Positions 11,037 to 22,246 of a DNA stretch of 64,000 nucleotides are shown here, piece after piece. A program made the translations under genes and the position numbers. Positions within the stretch are counted from its first letter, which is position 1, and the number at the start of each line of letters is the position of its first letter. The notes beneath the pieces are model-generated. The model was not told the origin of the DNA and searched no databases. It was given only the letters and a program-made list of their open reading frames with translations. Source of the DNA: Lenzites betulinus (taxonomy: Eukaryota > Basidiomycota > Agaricomycetes > Polyporales > Polyporaceae); the NCBI GenBank assembly GCA_022264855.1, contig JABYQU010000067.1:101376-165375 (forward strand), in the 5' to 3' direction.

Positions 11037-13275
11037 ATGGAGGAACAAACGAAACTCAAACTCCCAAGCGTTGCAGGTAGCTTCCACCAATGTTATGTGG
11101 AGGAACAATTGAGTTCATATCTGTCTTTCATAGGGTACAAGCTGGTCAAGCAAATCGGTGGCGGCGGCTTCTCTGTGTAAGTCCGGATTTCCAGCGCTTG
11201 CATATGTTATGACTATCGGAAGTCCGTCATGCTGTGATACCATCCATTTTGTGTCGGTGATACCACAGTATGACAGCGCTGTTGAACTGTACGTATATCG
11301 CCAGCCCTGGCATCCATCCACGCACTTTGAGTCTATTGCGGCGCTGGTACACATATTTGATGCACTAGTGGCGTAGCCACTCGCCGTTGTTACCCAGTAA
11401 GCTACCACCGACGACAGTACCTGATAGTATGATACAGCGTGTATCAAGCAGTCAATGTGGATAAGGGCCGCGTCGCCGCATGCAAAGTCATTGCCATCAC
11501 CCCCGAATCGAATGAAGCACAGCTCAAGGCCATCGAGAAGGAGATCCGCGTGCACAGCGCCCTCAAGCACAGACACATCCTTGAGCTAATCGGTGCTGCG
11601 AAGCTTCTACCAGACCGCGCCGCTTTATCTGGTCACTTCCCGGGCATGTACCTGCTCATGGAGATGGCTGCGGGCGGCGATCTATTCGACAAGATCGGTA
11701 TGTAGCATCCTTGTCAGCGTCTCCTTCTGCCCACACTCAATCCCTACAGCTCCGGACGAGGGTATCGGGCCGGACGTTGCGCACTTTTACTTTTGTCAGA
11801 TGCTCAACGGACTGGTTTGTCGCCACAGTTGTTTGTGTCCCACTTCCAGTGTCGCTCATTATAACGATCGCAGCAATACATCCATGCCGAGGGTGTCTGC
11901 CATCGAGACCTCAAGCCTGAAAATCTGTTGCTCGACGCAACGGGGACCCTCAAGATATCTGATTTCGGGTTGTCTGCAGTGTACAAGCTCAAGGAGACCG
12001 GCAAGACCCGTATGCTGAATGAACGATGTGGAAGCCTGCCATACCTCGCTCCGGAGGTTAGTAGAGACTTCCACATATCATCCTATAGCTTCTGAGACGG
12101 AAAGCCCAGATGCGCGGGGACCAGCCATATGCGGCCGAGCCCATAGACGTATGGGGTAGTGGCGTGATCCTCTTCACGCTGCTTGTAGGCAGTCAGTGTT
12201 CAGCATCTCGAGATTTGATGCTCTTGTCTTATCTGCATCTTGAACAGACACACCATGGGACGAGCCCACGCGGGGTAGTCAGGAGTTTGTTCAGTATCTT
12301 ACTGGTGAAAGCTTCAATTTCGAGCCTTGGCGCCGCTTCCACGAAGACCTTCTCTGTGCGTACGATACCTTCGCCTGATGACCGTAGCATCTCACATTCT
12401 ATCCAGCACTCATCACTGGTATGTTGGATGTCGACCCCGCTCATCGGATGACACTTGTGGAGGTCGCGGCGCACCCATGGGTAACTCGGTATGCCCGTTT
12501 CGTCATCCGCTGAATCTCATTCATGCTCACCGCGCCTCTCAGCCCAAGTCAAATTGCAGGCCGTGGCCCACGCGCGATCGCGCAGAGCCTCACCGCAGGC
12601 CTTCGCGCGAACGGCGACATGGGCATCGCCGAGCCGCAAATCGGCGGCGACAACGACGACTCGATGGATACAGACCAGGACGGAGACTACGTCATGCACA
12701 ACGCACGCTCGCAGTTCACGCAGTCGCTCATGCTTTTCGTGGGTGTCTCCTTTTCTTCTTCTATCTAGACGCCAACCTGATGGCTCACGTTTCATCCTCG
12801 CTGCCTCCGCCCGCCCCGAACAGTCGCAAACCCAGCGCGGGACGCGCTACCGTTACGCACCGTCCCTCACGCGGTTCTTCGCCGCCCTCGCGCCGCACGC
12901 ACTCCTCCCACTTATCCAGGAGGCACTCACCGAGCTCGGCGCGAAGTACAACCCGCCGCGTGAGGCCCAGCGCGAGACCGCGGAGGGCCCCTCTGGCGTG
13001 CCGATGATCAGGATGCGCGTGGGCGCGAAGGACAGGCGGAAGCTGCACATGAAGGGGTACGTCGAGATCGAGCCGTTCCAGATCGGAGACTACGAGGGCA
13101 GCTTTGTCGTCTTCGCGCGCGACGTGGTGAGTCTGTTTTTGTGGTTTGCTCGTGCGCGGGTGCGGGGTGCTGATGGAGGTGTGCGCAGGGGAACCCGCTG
13201 GAGTGGCGCGCGATGTGGAAGGAGCTCGTCCGGCATTCGCTTATTAACCCGCATGTGTACAAGAAGTCGCGGTAG
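11037..13275 (+). CDS. chk1: Checkpoint kinase Chk1
   Basis: Serine/threonine kinase that arrests the cell cycle after DNA damage or replication stress, acting in the nucleus below ATR. My model has eleven exons: 11037-11076, 11134-11176, 11438-11697, 11750-11814, 11874-12056, 12089-12191, 12248-12355, 12407-12488, 12543-12738, 12824-13126, 13189-13275. The total is 1,470 nt or 489 residues, usual for the family. Visible motifs are the glycine loop GGGGFSV, catalytic Lys44 (AACKVIAI), [13 protein letters not shown], the activation-segment [10 protein letters not shown] and [19 protein letters not shown]. After the kinase come an acidic linker, FSQTQ, and a C-terminal KA1-like domain ([10 protein letters not shown] ... 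[15 protein letters not shown]). Intron 2 is unusually long (261 nt). Upstream ACGCGT boxes suggest G1/S expression. Confidence 0.93.
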
Positions 13276-13597
13276 GGAATTTGCGAATTTCTTGACATCT
13301 GGGGGCGGGCGCACGGAAGAGACAGGCTGCCCGTACCTCGCTAATAGCTCTCAGGATCAGACCTCGCGGGGGCACACAGAGGGCCCGGGATTTGTAGAAT
13401 TACATTCATTGGTTCCGAATCTTGTATGATAATAGTACGCACAACGAGACACACATGGCTATGGAAAACAGGTAGTACAGGCGAGAAGAAGGCATGTGGG
13501 AGATACATAGGACTTAAAAGCATACAACAGTCCGACGTTCGAAAAATGAAACAGTCCGAGATGGTTACGACATTGGTCGCATATTGAGACGCGGTGC

Positions 13598-15977
13598 TCA
13601 AAATATGAACTCGAGGTTCGTGTCCTAGAGTAACGGATGAGCGACGCCCATGCGATTGTACCAAGTAAGTGGTGTATATACGCACGATGTGATGCGAGCT
13701 CGAGAGCTGCGGTTTCTGACTGTACTTCTTCCTCAAGATGACGCGAATCGAGCGCAAGAGCTCCTGGTATGTCTGTTTGGGGTTCTGGTCTGCGAGTGCA
13801 CAGAATCAAGGAACGTCAAATGTTAGCGATATTTTGAGAAAACGCGCGCTTTCGTGTAGTATGGCATGGGACGTACGGAGAGAGGTCATGAACGCCTGCG
13901 ACATCGTCAGACATGCCAAGTAGAGGGGATAGTGAGGAGCTTACATAGCTCATCGCGCCAGTGGCGACGCCTTGTTCCCACGTATCCGCGCTCGTCTGCG
14001 AGTCCTTGCAGCCGCTCCATGAGATCTACGGCAGGCGAGCAGTATAGCAATCGGTTATTGGCGAACCAATGTAAGAGAGCGAAAGGGGCAACTGACCACG
14101 TCTGCGGACGTTGACTTGTAGTCGATCCACTTGCTCCTCACCTGGCTGCCCTTTGCGCGGCCGTCGGACGAGTACTGCGAACACGTCATGAACACGACGC
14201 CATACGCCGAGATGGTGTAAGGAGAGCATACCAAGTATGGGAGATCTGGAGGTTGCAGGGGTTAATGTTACCGGGCGGACGATGGAGATGTAACGCTTAC
14301 CGAGCACAGAGCCTGAGTGGCATGACTATACGTGGTGTTAGTGGTGTCAGCCCTGCAGATGTGGATATATTACGGACGGGCGGTACGTACATCGAAGACG
14401 GCCTAATGGGGTTCCGGGTCAGTATGAATAGCGTTTGTGAGCGAGATTACGTACCGTAAGCCTGCAGCCGGTGGGCAGCGGCTTGACCATAATTGTGTGC
14501 ATCAGCTAGATGAGTACCAGTGAGCGGCGTGTTGATGCTCCAGGTCAGAAGAAACATACGTCGTCTACGATGTATGAAGTACTCTTGTAGTCCATAGGGA
14601 ATATGACTTTTGCACAAATATGGGGTCAACAACTGGCCACCGGTCAATACGACCATGACTCGAGGACGCGCACCTTCATCATAGCCGTCGATCTCGTCTC
14701 CGTTCCTATCCTTGACTTGCGCGCCATGACCGGAGTCTGCGAAATACGAGTGAGCATGACACAGTCCAGAGGTGTGATTGACCTTGCATACAGTGGAAGA
14801 AGAGCGAGTCGTGGGTTTGCGCGCCCCTGACGAGCTCGCGCATCCTCTCGATGATATTGGCGCGAGTGGGAAGAAGTCGCGGGTCCTTCGCGTCATCTGT
14901 TAGGAGCACGATGTCGCGCGCCTTATACCCATGTTCTGAAAGACCACGGATAAGATATGCAAATCGACGGGTATAACCGGATGAGTGCCTCACTGATGAG
15001 GAAGCGCTGCACGTTCCGCGCGTCGTTCACACAGCCGAAGAGCTGGTTAGGCTGGCCGCGATAATTTATGCCAATCTGTAATATGTGAAGTTCAGTCTCA
15101 TCGTGGGTCGAGACAACCGGAGAAAGCATACGCAGAGCGCCTTCTTCTTGCCTGTACACTTCGAGTACATAAAGTGATGATGATCATGGCTCGAGGAAGG
15201 ATTGGGTCCGAGTCTGAGGTATTGTACCGGATCCGGCTGGGGACGGTGTTCTTTTTCGAAATCGCATCAACTATCAGTATGGGCCGGCCAGGATGGGGTA
15301 CTTACTGCTGAGCTTCGGAGGCGTGCTACTATGTTGAACAGTAACCTGGGGAGGCCGCGGGGAATGGCTGTGGCTATGACTATGGCTGTGACTATGACGA
15401 TGGGAGTGTGAGTGTGAATGAGACTGGTGGCTCGAGTGGTGTGTCTGGACGTGGATCATGGCGACTGGGGAACGCGGGATCGGCGCTGACGAAGGTCCTC
15501 CTGGAACAACCCATGGTCTGTTGTGCGCACTGTCAGCAGCTGTCGTTGAAAAAGTATGGATATACATATACCCCCGAGAGTTTGGGCTATATCTGTCTAC
15601 CATGATGTTGTCTAGGCTTATGTCAGGCGACTACGAAATTAAGTTCACGAGACAAGGACTGACCCGATCCCGGAGCGCCGATGGGCATGAAGGGCGCTGG
15701 GGCCGATCCTGAAGGGTATGCACCGAATCCTCCTGGACTATGAACGAGTTCAGGACTAAGTTTAACTTTGGTTGGAGATAACGTACGCGGTGGGGAAGCT
15801 GTGACAGGGTGTTAATTAACATGTTCCGCATCGCCACACAGAATAGACTACTCACTGAGGTCCGGGGGCTAGACCGCGGGAATGCTGAACTTGCTGCTGC
15901 TGCGGCTGTTGCTGCTGAGCGTAATACGGAGGCGAGCCCTGTCCGCTGCTCGCGCCTCCACTAAAATCCCACATCAT
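13598..15977 (-). CDS. Type I metacaspase
   Basis: Caspase-fold cysteine protease cutting after Arg/Lys, implicated in fungal cell death and protein quality control. The prodomain is Gln/Pro/Gly-rich from the ATG at 15,977 (MMWDFSGGASSGQGSPPYY) and includes a His-Ser dipeptide run. The protease part reads CTGKKKALCIGINYRGQ, then GCVNDARNVQRFL, HGYKARDIVLLTDD, the catalytic-His block SGHGAQVKDRNGDEIDGYDE, and the catalytic-Cys block DSCHSGSVL created by splicing near 14,320-14,395. The last exons give TYQELLRSIRVILRKKYSQK and end in DTNLEFIF with the stop at 13,598. About eight short introns are present. Both catalytic residues are intact, so I expect an active enzyme. Confidence 0.9.
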
Positions 15978-16610
15978 CTTGGCTTGTTCGCGGTAGAGAT
16001 GATAGTACGAAAGAGAGAGAGAGAGGGGTTATATGGAATGCACAGCCGTGGCAGTTGATGACAAGCAGCTTATAAGGCAACCTCCGGGCGCCTCTGCTAG
16101 GCGTGAGTAGAATGCGGTTCTTGGCAGAGCAGCGGTTATGGAGAGCAGCCTGCCGAAGGCTCCGGCGCCGTGTCCGATGCTGTCTAGGCGGTGACTCGTC
16201 CTCCTGAAGCACTCGTCCCCGGTGTCCAGTCCTGAGGCTGTTCAGCCGAATCGCCCTGAAATGGACGACTTCGCACTGCACGTGGGCATTGAGTGTGAGT
16301 ACACGTCGGCTGACAGTTTGCGAAGACGCCTCTTACAGGTAGTGGTGGGGTGAGTTCGCTTGCTTCTAAGTGACCTTTGAGCACCTGGAGGTACAGAACA
16401 TGAGTCGCGCAGGTTGCCAGTTCCCATTTTTCGTGGAGAACTATGTCAGTGGCGGGGGCAAGGCACTTGCAGGCACAGAACTTGATCGCTCGCCCAATTG
16501 GGACGGATACACCTGTATTGACGCCGAAAAGTACTACGAGATTTTGAAGCGCCATCCACTTTTGCTGCCTATCCCTGCTTTAAACTTTCAACGAGTCTTG
16601 CTTGTACAAA
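15978..16610. other. Divergent intergenic region
   Basis: Lies between the metacaspase (-) and the nucleolar-type gene (+). A short open frame at 16,370-16,642 overlaps the next start and has no recognisable domain, so I treat the stretch as shared promoter. Confidence 0.35.
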
Positions 16611-17753
16611 ATGGCCAAGAGGAAGCACACAGAAGACGCTAACTCGAGCGAAGATGACGCCCCGGAGACTTTCTCCTTCGGCTCGTCGAAGAAGGCCGCA
16701 AAGGGGGACGAGGAGGCCGTGCGCCAGTTCCAGGCCGCGGAGCAGCACAAGCAAAAGGAGCGCAACCGCGCCATCGACCGCAAGCTGAAGGCGCGTGCAG
16801 CCGAGGTCAAGGGGAAGTCGAAGTCGAAATCGGACGACGCGAGCGCGACACATTGGGCAAAGGCAACACGGGGGAAGGGCGTTGCGGAGGACCCTTCGGA
16901 GGACGACGATGCTGGCGAGGGAGAAGCTGATGACACGGGACGGAGTGCGCTGGAGGAACGCATGGCGCGGGCTATGAGGGAAGCGGATGAGGAAGACTCG
17001 GACGAGGATGGGGAAGCCTCTGCGTTCGAGGGGTTTTCCAAGGAGGGCGCGGATCTCGATGAGGACACAGAAGAGGACGAGACCGAAGCAGACACTTCTG
17101 GGGAGGATAGCGAAGCAGGCACTGATGAGAGCGGAGAAGACGGCAGTGAGGACGAGGACGAAGATGGAGACATGGGCTCAGAGAGCGAAGGGGACGAGGA
17201 GGAGGATGAGGACGAAGCAACTCCCGGCCCTTCATCTTCAAAACCTACATTTCAGAAACGAAATTACCTCCCAGACCACCTATTCAAGTCCGCACTCTCC
17301 AGCGCGCACAACACGAAAATCAAGTTTGACGACGAAGGTTCCCTCCCATCGCGCGCACATGCATCTCCGCCCAGGAAAAGGAGGCGAGCATCGCGTTCTA
17401 CAAAGGACATCATGCTTGGGTGGGTATAGCACCATCATGTCATGCACATACGAGCTCACCCGCTATCATGTACAGTTCGCGTACTATCCGCACACTGTCG
17501 AAACCCTCGCAAGCCATTTCTCCTGCGGCAGCGAAAGGCCTTCCCCCTCCGCGGAGAGTGAACAAGTTCATGAAGCGTAGTTTAAACATGAAGGGCGATG
17601 CTCGTCAATCTAAGACCAAGGGATGGTCACGACAAGCAGGTAAATATCTTAACGTCATGGTTTGTGTAACACTTCTGACCTTGAGCTTCTGCAGCCAATC
17701 TCGGTGTCATGAAACGGAACGGGCCTGCGGCGCACTTTGTTCGTAGTTCATAG
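16611..17753 (+). CDS. Acidic nucleolar protein, Bud21/Utp16-like
   Basis: Three exons (16611-17419, 17476-17639, 17695-17753) give 343 residues. The first exon begins MAKRKHTEDANSSEDDAPET, carries a Lys/Ala-rich helical stretch and then a very long Asp/Glu/Ser-rich block, typical of nucleolar factors. After a basic patch (PPRKRRR) the C-terminus reads SRTIRTLSKPS, RRVNKFMKRSLNMKG, KGWSRQAANLGVMKRNGPAA and HFVRSS. This tail resembles what I recall of the U3 snoRNA-associated Bud21/Utp16 family of the small-subunit processome, which works in 18S rRNA processing. The gene itself is clear; the family name is a moderate-confidence recollection. Confidence 0.6.
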
Positions 17754-17976
17754 GTGTGCGTATGCCCGGCGCGCAATACCATACTTGTATCTTCGCGCGG
17801 AACAACATGGCTATCCTAAGAGCATTTCCTTCTGGTTCGTGCGCGCACTGACAGCCCCCGTCAGGATACACTCAATACTACTGCTCATACATCCAAAACA
17901 ACGAGATCAATAGCATTGGGTGGTCATCGAGCACCCTTTTGATGAGGTTCATTTTCACCCCAGGTGCGTCCTCCAC

Positions 17977-19654
17977 TCATGGGAACGAAAGCTTGTTCGC
18001 CTTCGCCGCAATCTCTGCAAAGTATATCGCCGTCTCGGCCATGATGACCAGCCTCTTGTCTCCTGCAAAGACGAGGTTCGCAGAGGTCGTGCCGAGGAAG
18101 AACTTCCCGAGCAGCGTTCCCTTGGAGTTCCAAACGTGTACGCCATCGCCGCACCCCGCGTACAGATTGTCCTCCGCATCGAGCTGCATGCCGTCCGGAA
18201 TACCGGTGTCGACATACGCGAACACGCGCCGGTTGTTGAATGCCTCCGTTTTGGGATCAACGTCGAACGCGTACCTGGGCGGGGTTGAGCGCTGAACTCG
18301 CAACGCCTCCAGATGCAGTGGCAACTTACACTGTCGCAGGCTGCGTCTGGTTATTTCCGAGGAACCCAGCGTTTGCGCCTGTGTCAGATCTGCTCTTCAG
18401 GTTAGTCAATGTTCTCATGGGGGTATACGGCACTTACACGAAGGCGGTCTTCCCGTCCCGACTGAACGCGATCCCGTTGCATCTGTCGAACCCATCCGCG
18501 ACCACGCGCACCGTTCTCGTCTCAGGATCCAGCCGGTACACCTGGTTCGGCATAAGGGGCTCCGGGCGAAAGTGGTTGAGGAACCCGTATCTGCATGCTC
18601 CCTCAGTTGACCATCCACAAGCAAAGGAAGCGGGATCGGACATACGTTACGTCCGTGAAAAACAGCGTACTCGTTCCCGGGCGGATCTTCGCGTCATTGA
18701 GCGAGTTGAACTGCCTCCCGAAGAAGTTGTCCAGGAGGATGGTGGTGTTATGCGGGGCTGCGGGATTTACGAGCGCGATAGATGGTGGCAGTGGCCCCCG
18801 CCCAGAGTTCACAAGGATGAGGTTGCCGAAGAAAGGTCCCGTTCCGCCATTCGTCATCTGGATCGTATCTGGGAGGTCGAGCTGGGGAATCGCGTTAGTC
18901 CATCATGTATTGCATCCACGCCCAACCGCATGTCACCTTGGCCAGTACTCACCTTGGTGACCGACACGTTCACAGCAGTTGGGTTACGTCCGGCGGCATT
19001 GATCGCAGCCTGTACTTCCTTCAGACTGATCCGCGACACCTGGTTGTTGTGGTCGATATCGCTCATGCCGAACTCGCCGCCATCGTTGCTCGCAAAGAAG
19101 ACTTCGTCGGTGCTAGGCACCCAGATCGGCGCCTCATGGGCGAACGCAAAGGTGGGGTTTGCCGCGACCGCGCGAATCGTAGCGCTCGGGCCTAAGATCT
19201 GCAAGAATGCGGGGTCGAAGACCTGGAAGAACGGAGGGCTGGTGTTTGTCGGGTTGAGGAACTCCGTGAACGCGGACTGGCGGAACGCGCCGTTGTTCCC
19301 CAGCACTGCGAATGAGCGTGGCTCGACCACCTGGGCGCATCATATAGGCGCAGCAGAAGCGATGCAAACAGGGGCAAGTGCGAACACTGAGCATGATGGA
19401 CGTGGCTTCGACTGGAGATGAGATGCACTCACCACAGCTTGTGGCGGTAAGCTCGTCGCATTCACGATCCCGAACTCTGGCTGCGGTTGCGACTTCGTTG
19501 TGGCATATGCCCAAGCGGCAAAGCCTACAGTGACGGCGGCGATGCTAGATACTGCGATCATCCTGCGTGCGGGGGCACCAGATGGGCCGTTGTGCACTGC
19601 TCGCCGGCCCACGGTGGGTTTTTGTACCGCGTAACCCGGGTGTGGTGGCGTCAT
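17977..19654 (-). CDS. SMP-30/gluconolactonase-like beta-propeller protein
   Basis: A multi-exon gene for a six-bladed propeller hydrolase of the SMP-30/gluconolactonase/LRE group; members open sugar lactones or related esters. The ATG at 19,654 starts MTPPHPGYAVQKPTVGRR, followed by a hydrophobic segment (MIAVSSIAAVTVGFAAWAYA), probably a signal anchor. Propeller segments include APIWVPSTDEVFFASNDGGE, LNDAKIRPGTSTLFFTDVTY, VYRLDPETRTVRVVADGF, RCNGIAFSRDGKTAFV and DTGIPDGMQLDAEDNLYAGC. The NG/PDG/E pattern fits the family's metal site, which I have not mapped residue by residue. It converges with the upstream nucleolar-type gene, 224 bp apart. Substrate unknown. Confidence 0.8.
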
Positions 19655-20581
19655 CAAGCTGTCTTCTCCGCTTAAGAAGTGGGAGCGGGGCAGCGACGGG
19701 AGCAGCGAGGTCGCCTGACACCTACATGTGAAGTTCAGTGGGATGGCTTGCGTTCTACGGGAACAAATTAGCGTCAAGGACGATTCCATGTGTGCGACTC
19801 GAGGCAATTGAATCGGTGGGTTATGTACGAACGGGTCTGCATCGCGATCGTCCCCGAACCATGAACAGGACAGGCGATGAATGGTGCTGTAACGAGAGGC
19901 CTGCTCACCCCGACACCACCTTATTCGACGGCCGGGAGCTCGAACTACAGGAGTTGACTTATTAGGCGAGGTCGCTACCGCGCGCTTACCTGCTTGGATG
20001 TACTATAGACCGATGGGCAGGCGAACAAACCCTTTTGCAATCGCGCACGCTTGCCAATATGCCGCCCGTACATATCTCTCGACGCTCGACGACAGGTCAT
20101 GCTGCGGCAACCCAGAAGAGGAATCCTGAAGCAAAGTGCTGCATTGGGCGTCGCTGCCGCAGGAGCATGTGAACACGATGAGAACGAGATCGGTGATACG
20201 CGGGCCGACCGGTTCGTGCCGGGACAATAAAGCTTCCGATGGGATCTCTCCAGCCGAGGCCACCTTTGCAATCCCTTTTGTTCTGCCATCGCGGAAAGCC
20301 CGCCATCATGCATCAGGGCTCGTTGACAAAAGAGCAGACAGTGCAAAGAAACACCGACGGGAGCAAAATCACTCATAACATGATGTCGATGGACGATCTG
20401 TCGTTGCACTGTCGCCCCCGACATCCAAGGCTGTCCGTGAAGTATGCGTCGGTCGCTCACCGCTACAGTCCCCACGCAACGCGACGCTACCACAGCGGCA
20501 AACACGAATGTGGAGTCGCCACTTAAACATCTCACTCTTTGGCTGGACTCCTCTCAGAAGCAATACTCTCAGCCAAGGCAA
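19655..20581. other. Divergent intergenic region
   Basis: Lies between the propeller gene (-) and the F-box gene (+). Only scattered short frames without domains are seen. No TATA box or repeat stands out. Confidence 0.35.
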
Positions 20582-22246
20582 ATGGTAGAGACGGCGCACC
20601 AGGCGCCTATCGCAAGACTCCCCGTCGAGCTGCTCTCCTATATCTTCATCCTCGGGGCGCATACGCCGGACGTGCCAGACGAAGAGGATGGCGGAATGGA
20701 AGGGTATGACGAGGGAGGACACGAGGTGGCGAGGCCCGACGAGAGGGGAGACATCTCTCCTTGCGTATCTTCCTCTTCCACTCCACCGGATGTCTTCGCA
20801 GCAGTGAACAGGCACTGGCGTGAAGTGGCCCTTGGCACCCCGCAGCTCTGGACTCGAGTCGTGGTCACTATCGGGGACCTCATCTACGGCGGCGACAGCT
20901 TGTTCCCTGCGATGAGCCGATATCTGTCAAGGTCAGCAAAATGTTCGCTGGATGTCTACATCGACGCACGAGACCCTGAGTGGGACTTCTCGGAGACCGA
21001 GTACGTTCCTCCATCGCCGGCATATAATATCTATGCTGACGCCATAGGTCTCATTAGCTCTATGGGCGCTGTCATCAACTTTCCCTATATCGAGGAAAGT
21101 CACGACTACACGCACCCGTTCAGCGTCGAACACATGCATTGCGTCTTTGACCTTCTACTCCCGCATATCGCCCGCACCCGTTCCCTCGCCATCCTGACGG
21201 ACAGGTGGGCGCCCATGGAGACTGCGCTCGAGCGCCTGAGTTTCGAGAAACCTGATTTCGCGTCGCGCTCAAGAACTTTGCCTCCAAATCTGCCCTTGTT
21301 AGAAAGCCTGGTGTTGATGCGCTGCAACGAATTCGTCAGCTACAATCCCCGCTTCACCCCGCTCGAGCGAAAGGACGCTGCGTACCTTCCTTTCAGAGGT
21401 CTTCTGAATGCCCGCGACCGCACGCAAGCGCAGGCACCTCTGCTCCCCCGTATCCGACACCTAACACTGTCCGGCGTCCACCTGGATTGGTTTTCCCTCC
21501 CTTCCATCCTGCCCCCGTCGCTGTCCTCTTCGGGGTCGGGTCTTCAGCATCTTGCGCTCTCCTACCACTCTCCAGATGTCCGACCTACGGAGATGGAGTT
21601 TCGAGAGATCATGCGTGCTTGTCCAAAGCTGGAATCGTTAACGGTCCGCGTATCCGGCCTCAGAGTCCCCGAGACTCCTTCAGCGTGCTCCTTCAGGCCC
21701 ACGGCGTTACCGATTGCGCTCCCGCGACTCACGATGCTCGACCTAGGCTACGATGACGTCTACGCCGCCACGATGCTGCTCGGTGTTATCGACGCCAGCG
21801 CGATCACGGAAGTGATTCTCGAAGATGCCTCGTCCCCTTCCCGGGAGGACTCCTTGGACGCCGAACCCCTCCTTCGCGCGTGCAGTAGTGAGCCGCGCAG
21901 ACATCCTGGCCCTGATCAGCCCCTCTTCCCCCGCGCGGAATCTGTCACTCTCCGAAGAGTGGAGGCGTCTGCGGAAGCGTTCGAGTCGTTCTTCCACGCG
22001 CTTCCCCATTTGCGACGATTGGACATCGCTCAGATGTTTCTATTGGGGGCAGGCGCACTGGCCAACCGGAACGTGGAGTTGGCGTTCACGCCCCCTGACA
22101 TGCCGACACCCGCGCTAGATGATGGGGTTTCCCCCGCGGAGCATGATCAGTCGCGGGCGAAGTCGGTGTCGGACCGGCCTTGCCACAGTTCTGGACCTCC
22201 CACACGGGGCATCGGGACCGTTGGTGGGGAGAGGTATGTGTACTAG
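20582..22246 (+). CDS. F-box protein
   Basis: A single long open frame. The F-box is near the N-terminus (PIARLPVELLSYIFILGAH), then an acidic insert, then VNRHWREVALGTPQLWTRVV, the usual ending of basidiomycete F-boxes. The rest holds irregular leucine-rich repeats (LPLLESLVLMRCNEF, IRHLTLSGVHLDW, LQHLALSYHS, CPKLESLTVRVSGL, LPRLTMLDLGYDD, LPHLRRLDIAQMF). F-box proteins link substrates to SCF ubiquitin ligases through Skp1; the target here is unknown. I chose the Met at 20,582, 13 residues before the F-box; an in-frame start at 20,444 adds 46 residues without a domain. Such genes are heavily expanded in mushrooms. Confidence 0.75.
   Translation: MVETAHQAPIARLPVELLSYIFILGAHTPDVPDEEDGGMEGYDEGGHEVARPDERGDISPCVSSSSTPPDVFAAVNRHWREVALGTPQLWTRVVVTIGDLIYGGDSLFPAMSRYLSRSAKCSLDVYIDARDPEWDFSETEYVPPSPAYNIYADAIGLISSMGAVINFPYIEESHDYTHPFSVEHMHCVFDLLLPHIARTRSLAILTDRWAPMETALERLSFEKPDFASRSRTLPPNLPLLESLVLMRCNEFVSYNPRFTPLERKDAAYLPFRGLLNARDRTQAQAPLLPRIRHLTLSGVHLDWFSLPSILPPSLSSSGSGLQHLALSYHSPDVRPTEMEFREIMRACPKLESLTVRVSGLRVPETPSACSFRPTALPIALPRLTMLDLGYDDVYAATMLLGVIDASAITEVILEDASSPSREDSLDAEPLLRACSSEPRRHPGPDQPLFPRAESVTLRRVEASAEAFESFFHALPHLRRLDIAQMFLLGAGALANRNVELAFTPPDMPTPALDDGVSPAEHDQSRAKSVSDRPCHSSGPPTRGIGTVGGERYVY

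Noticed and set aside
16370..16642. 90-codon plus frame before the nucleolar-type gene
   Set aside because: It overlaps the better-supported start at 16,611 and shows no domain.
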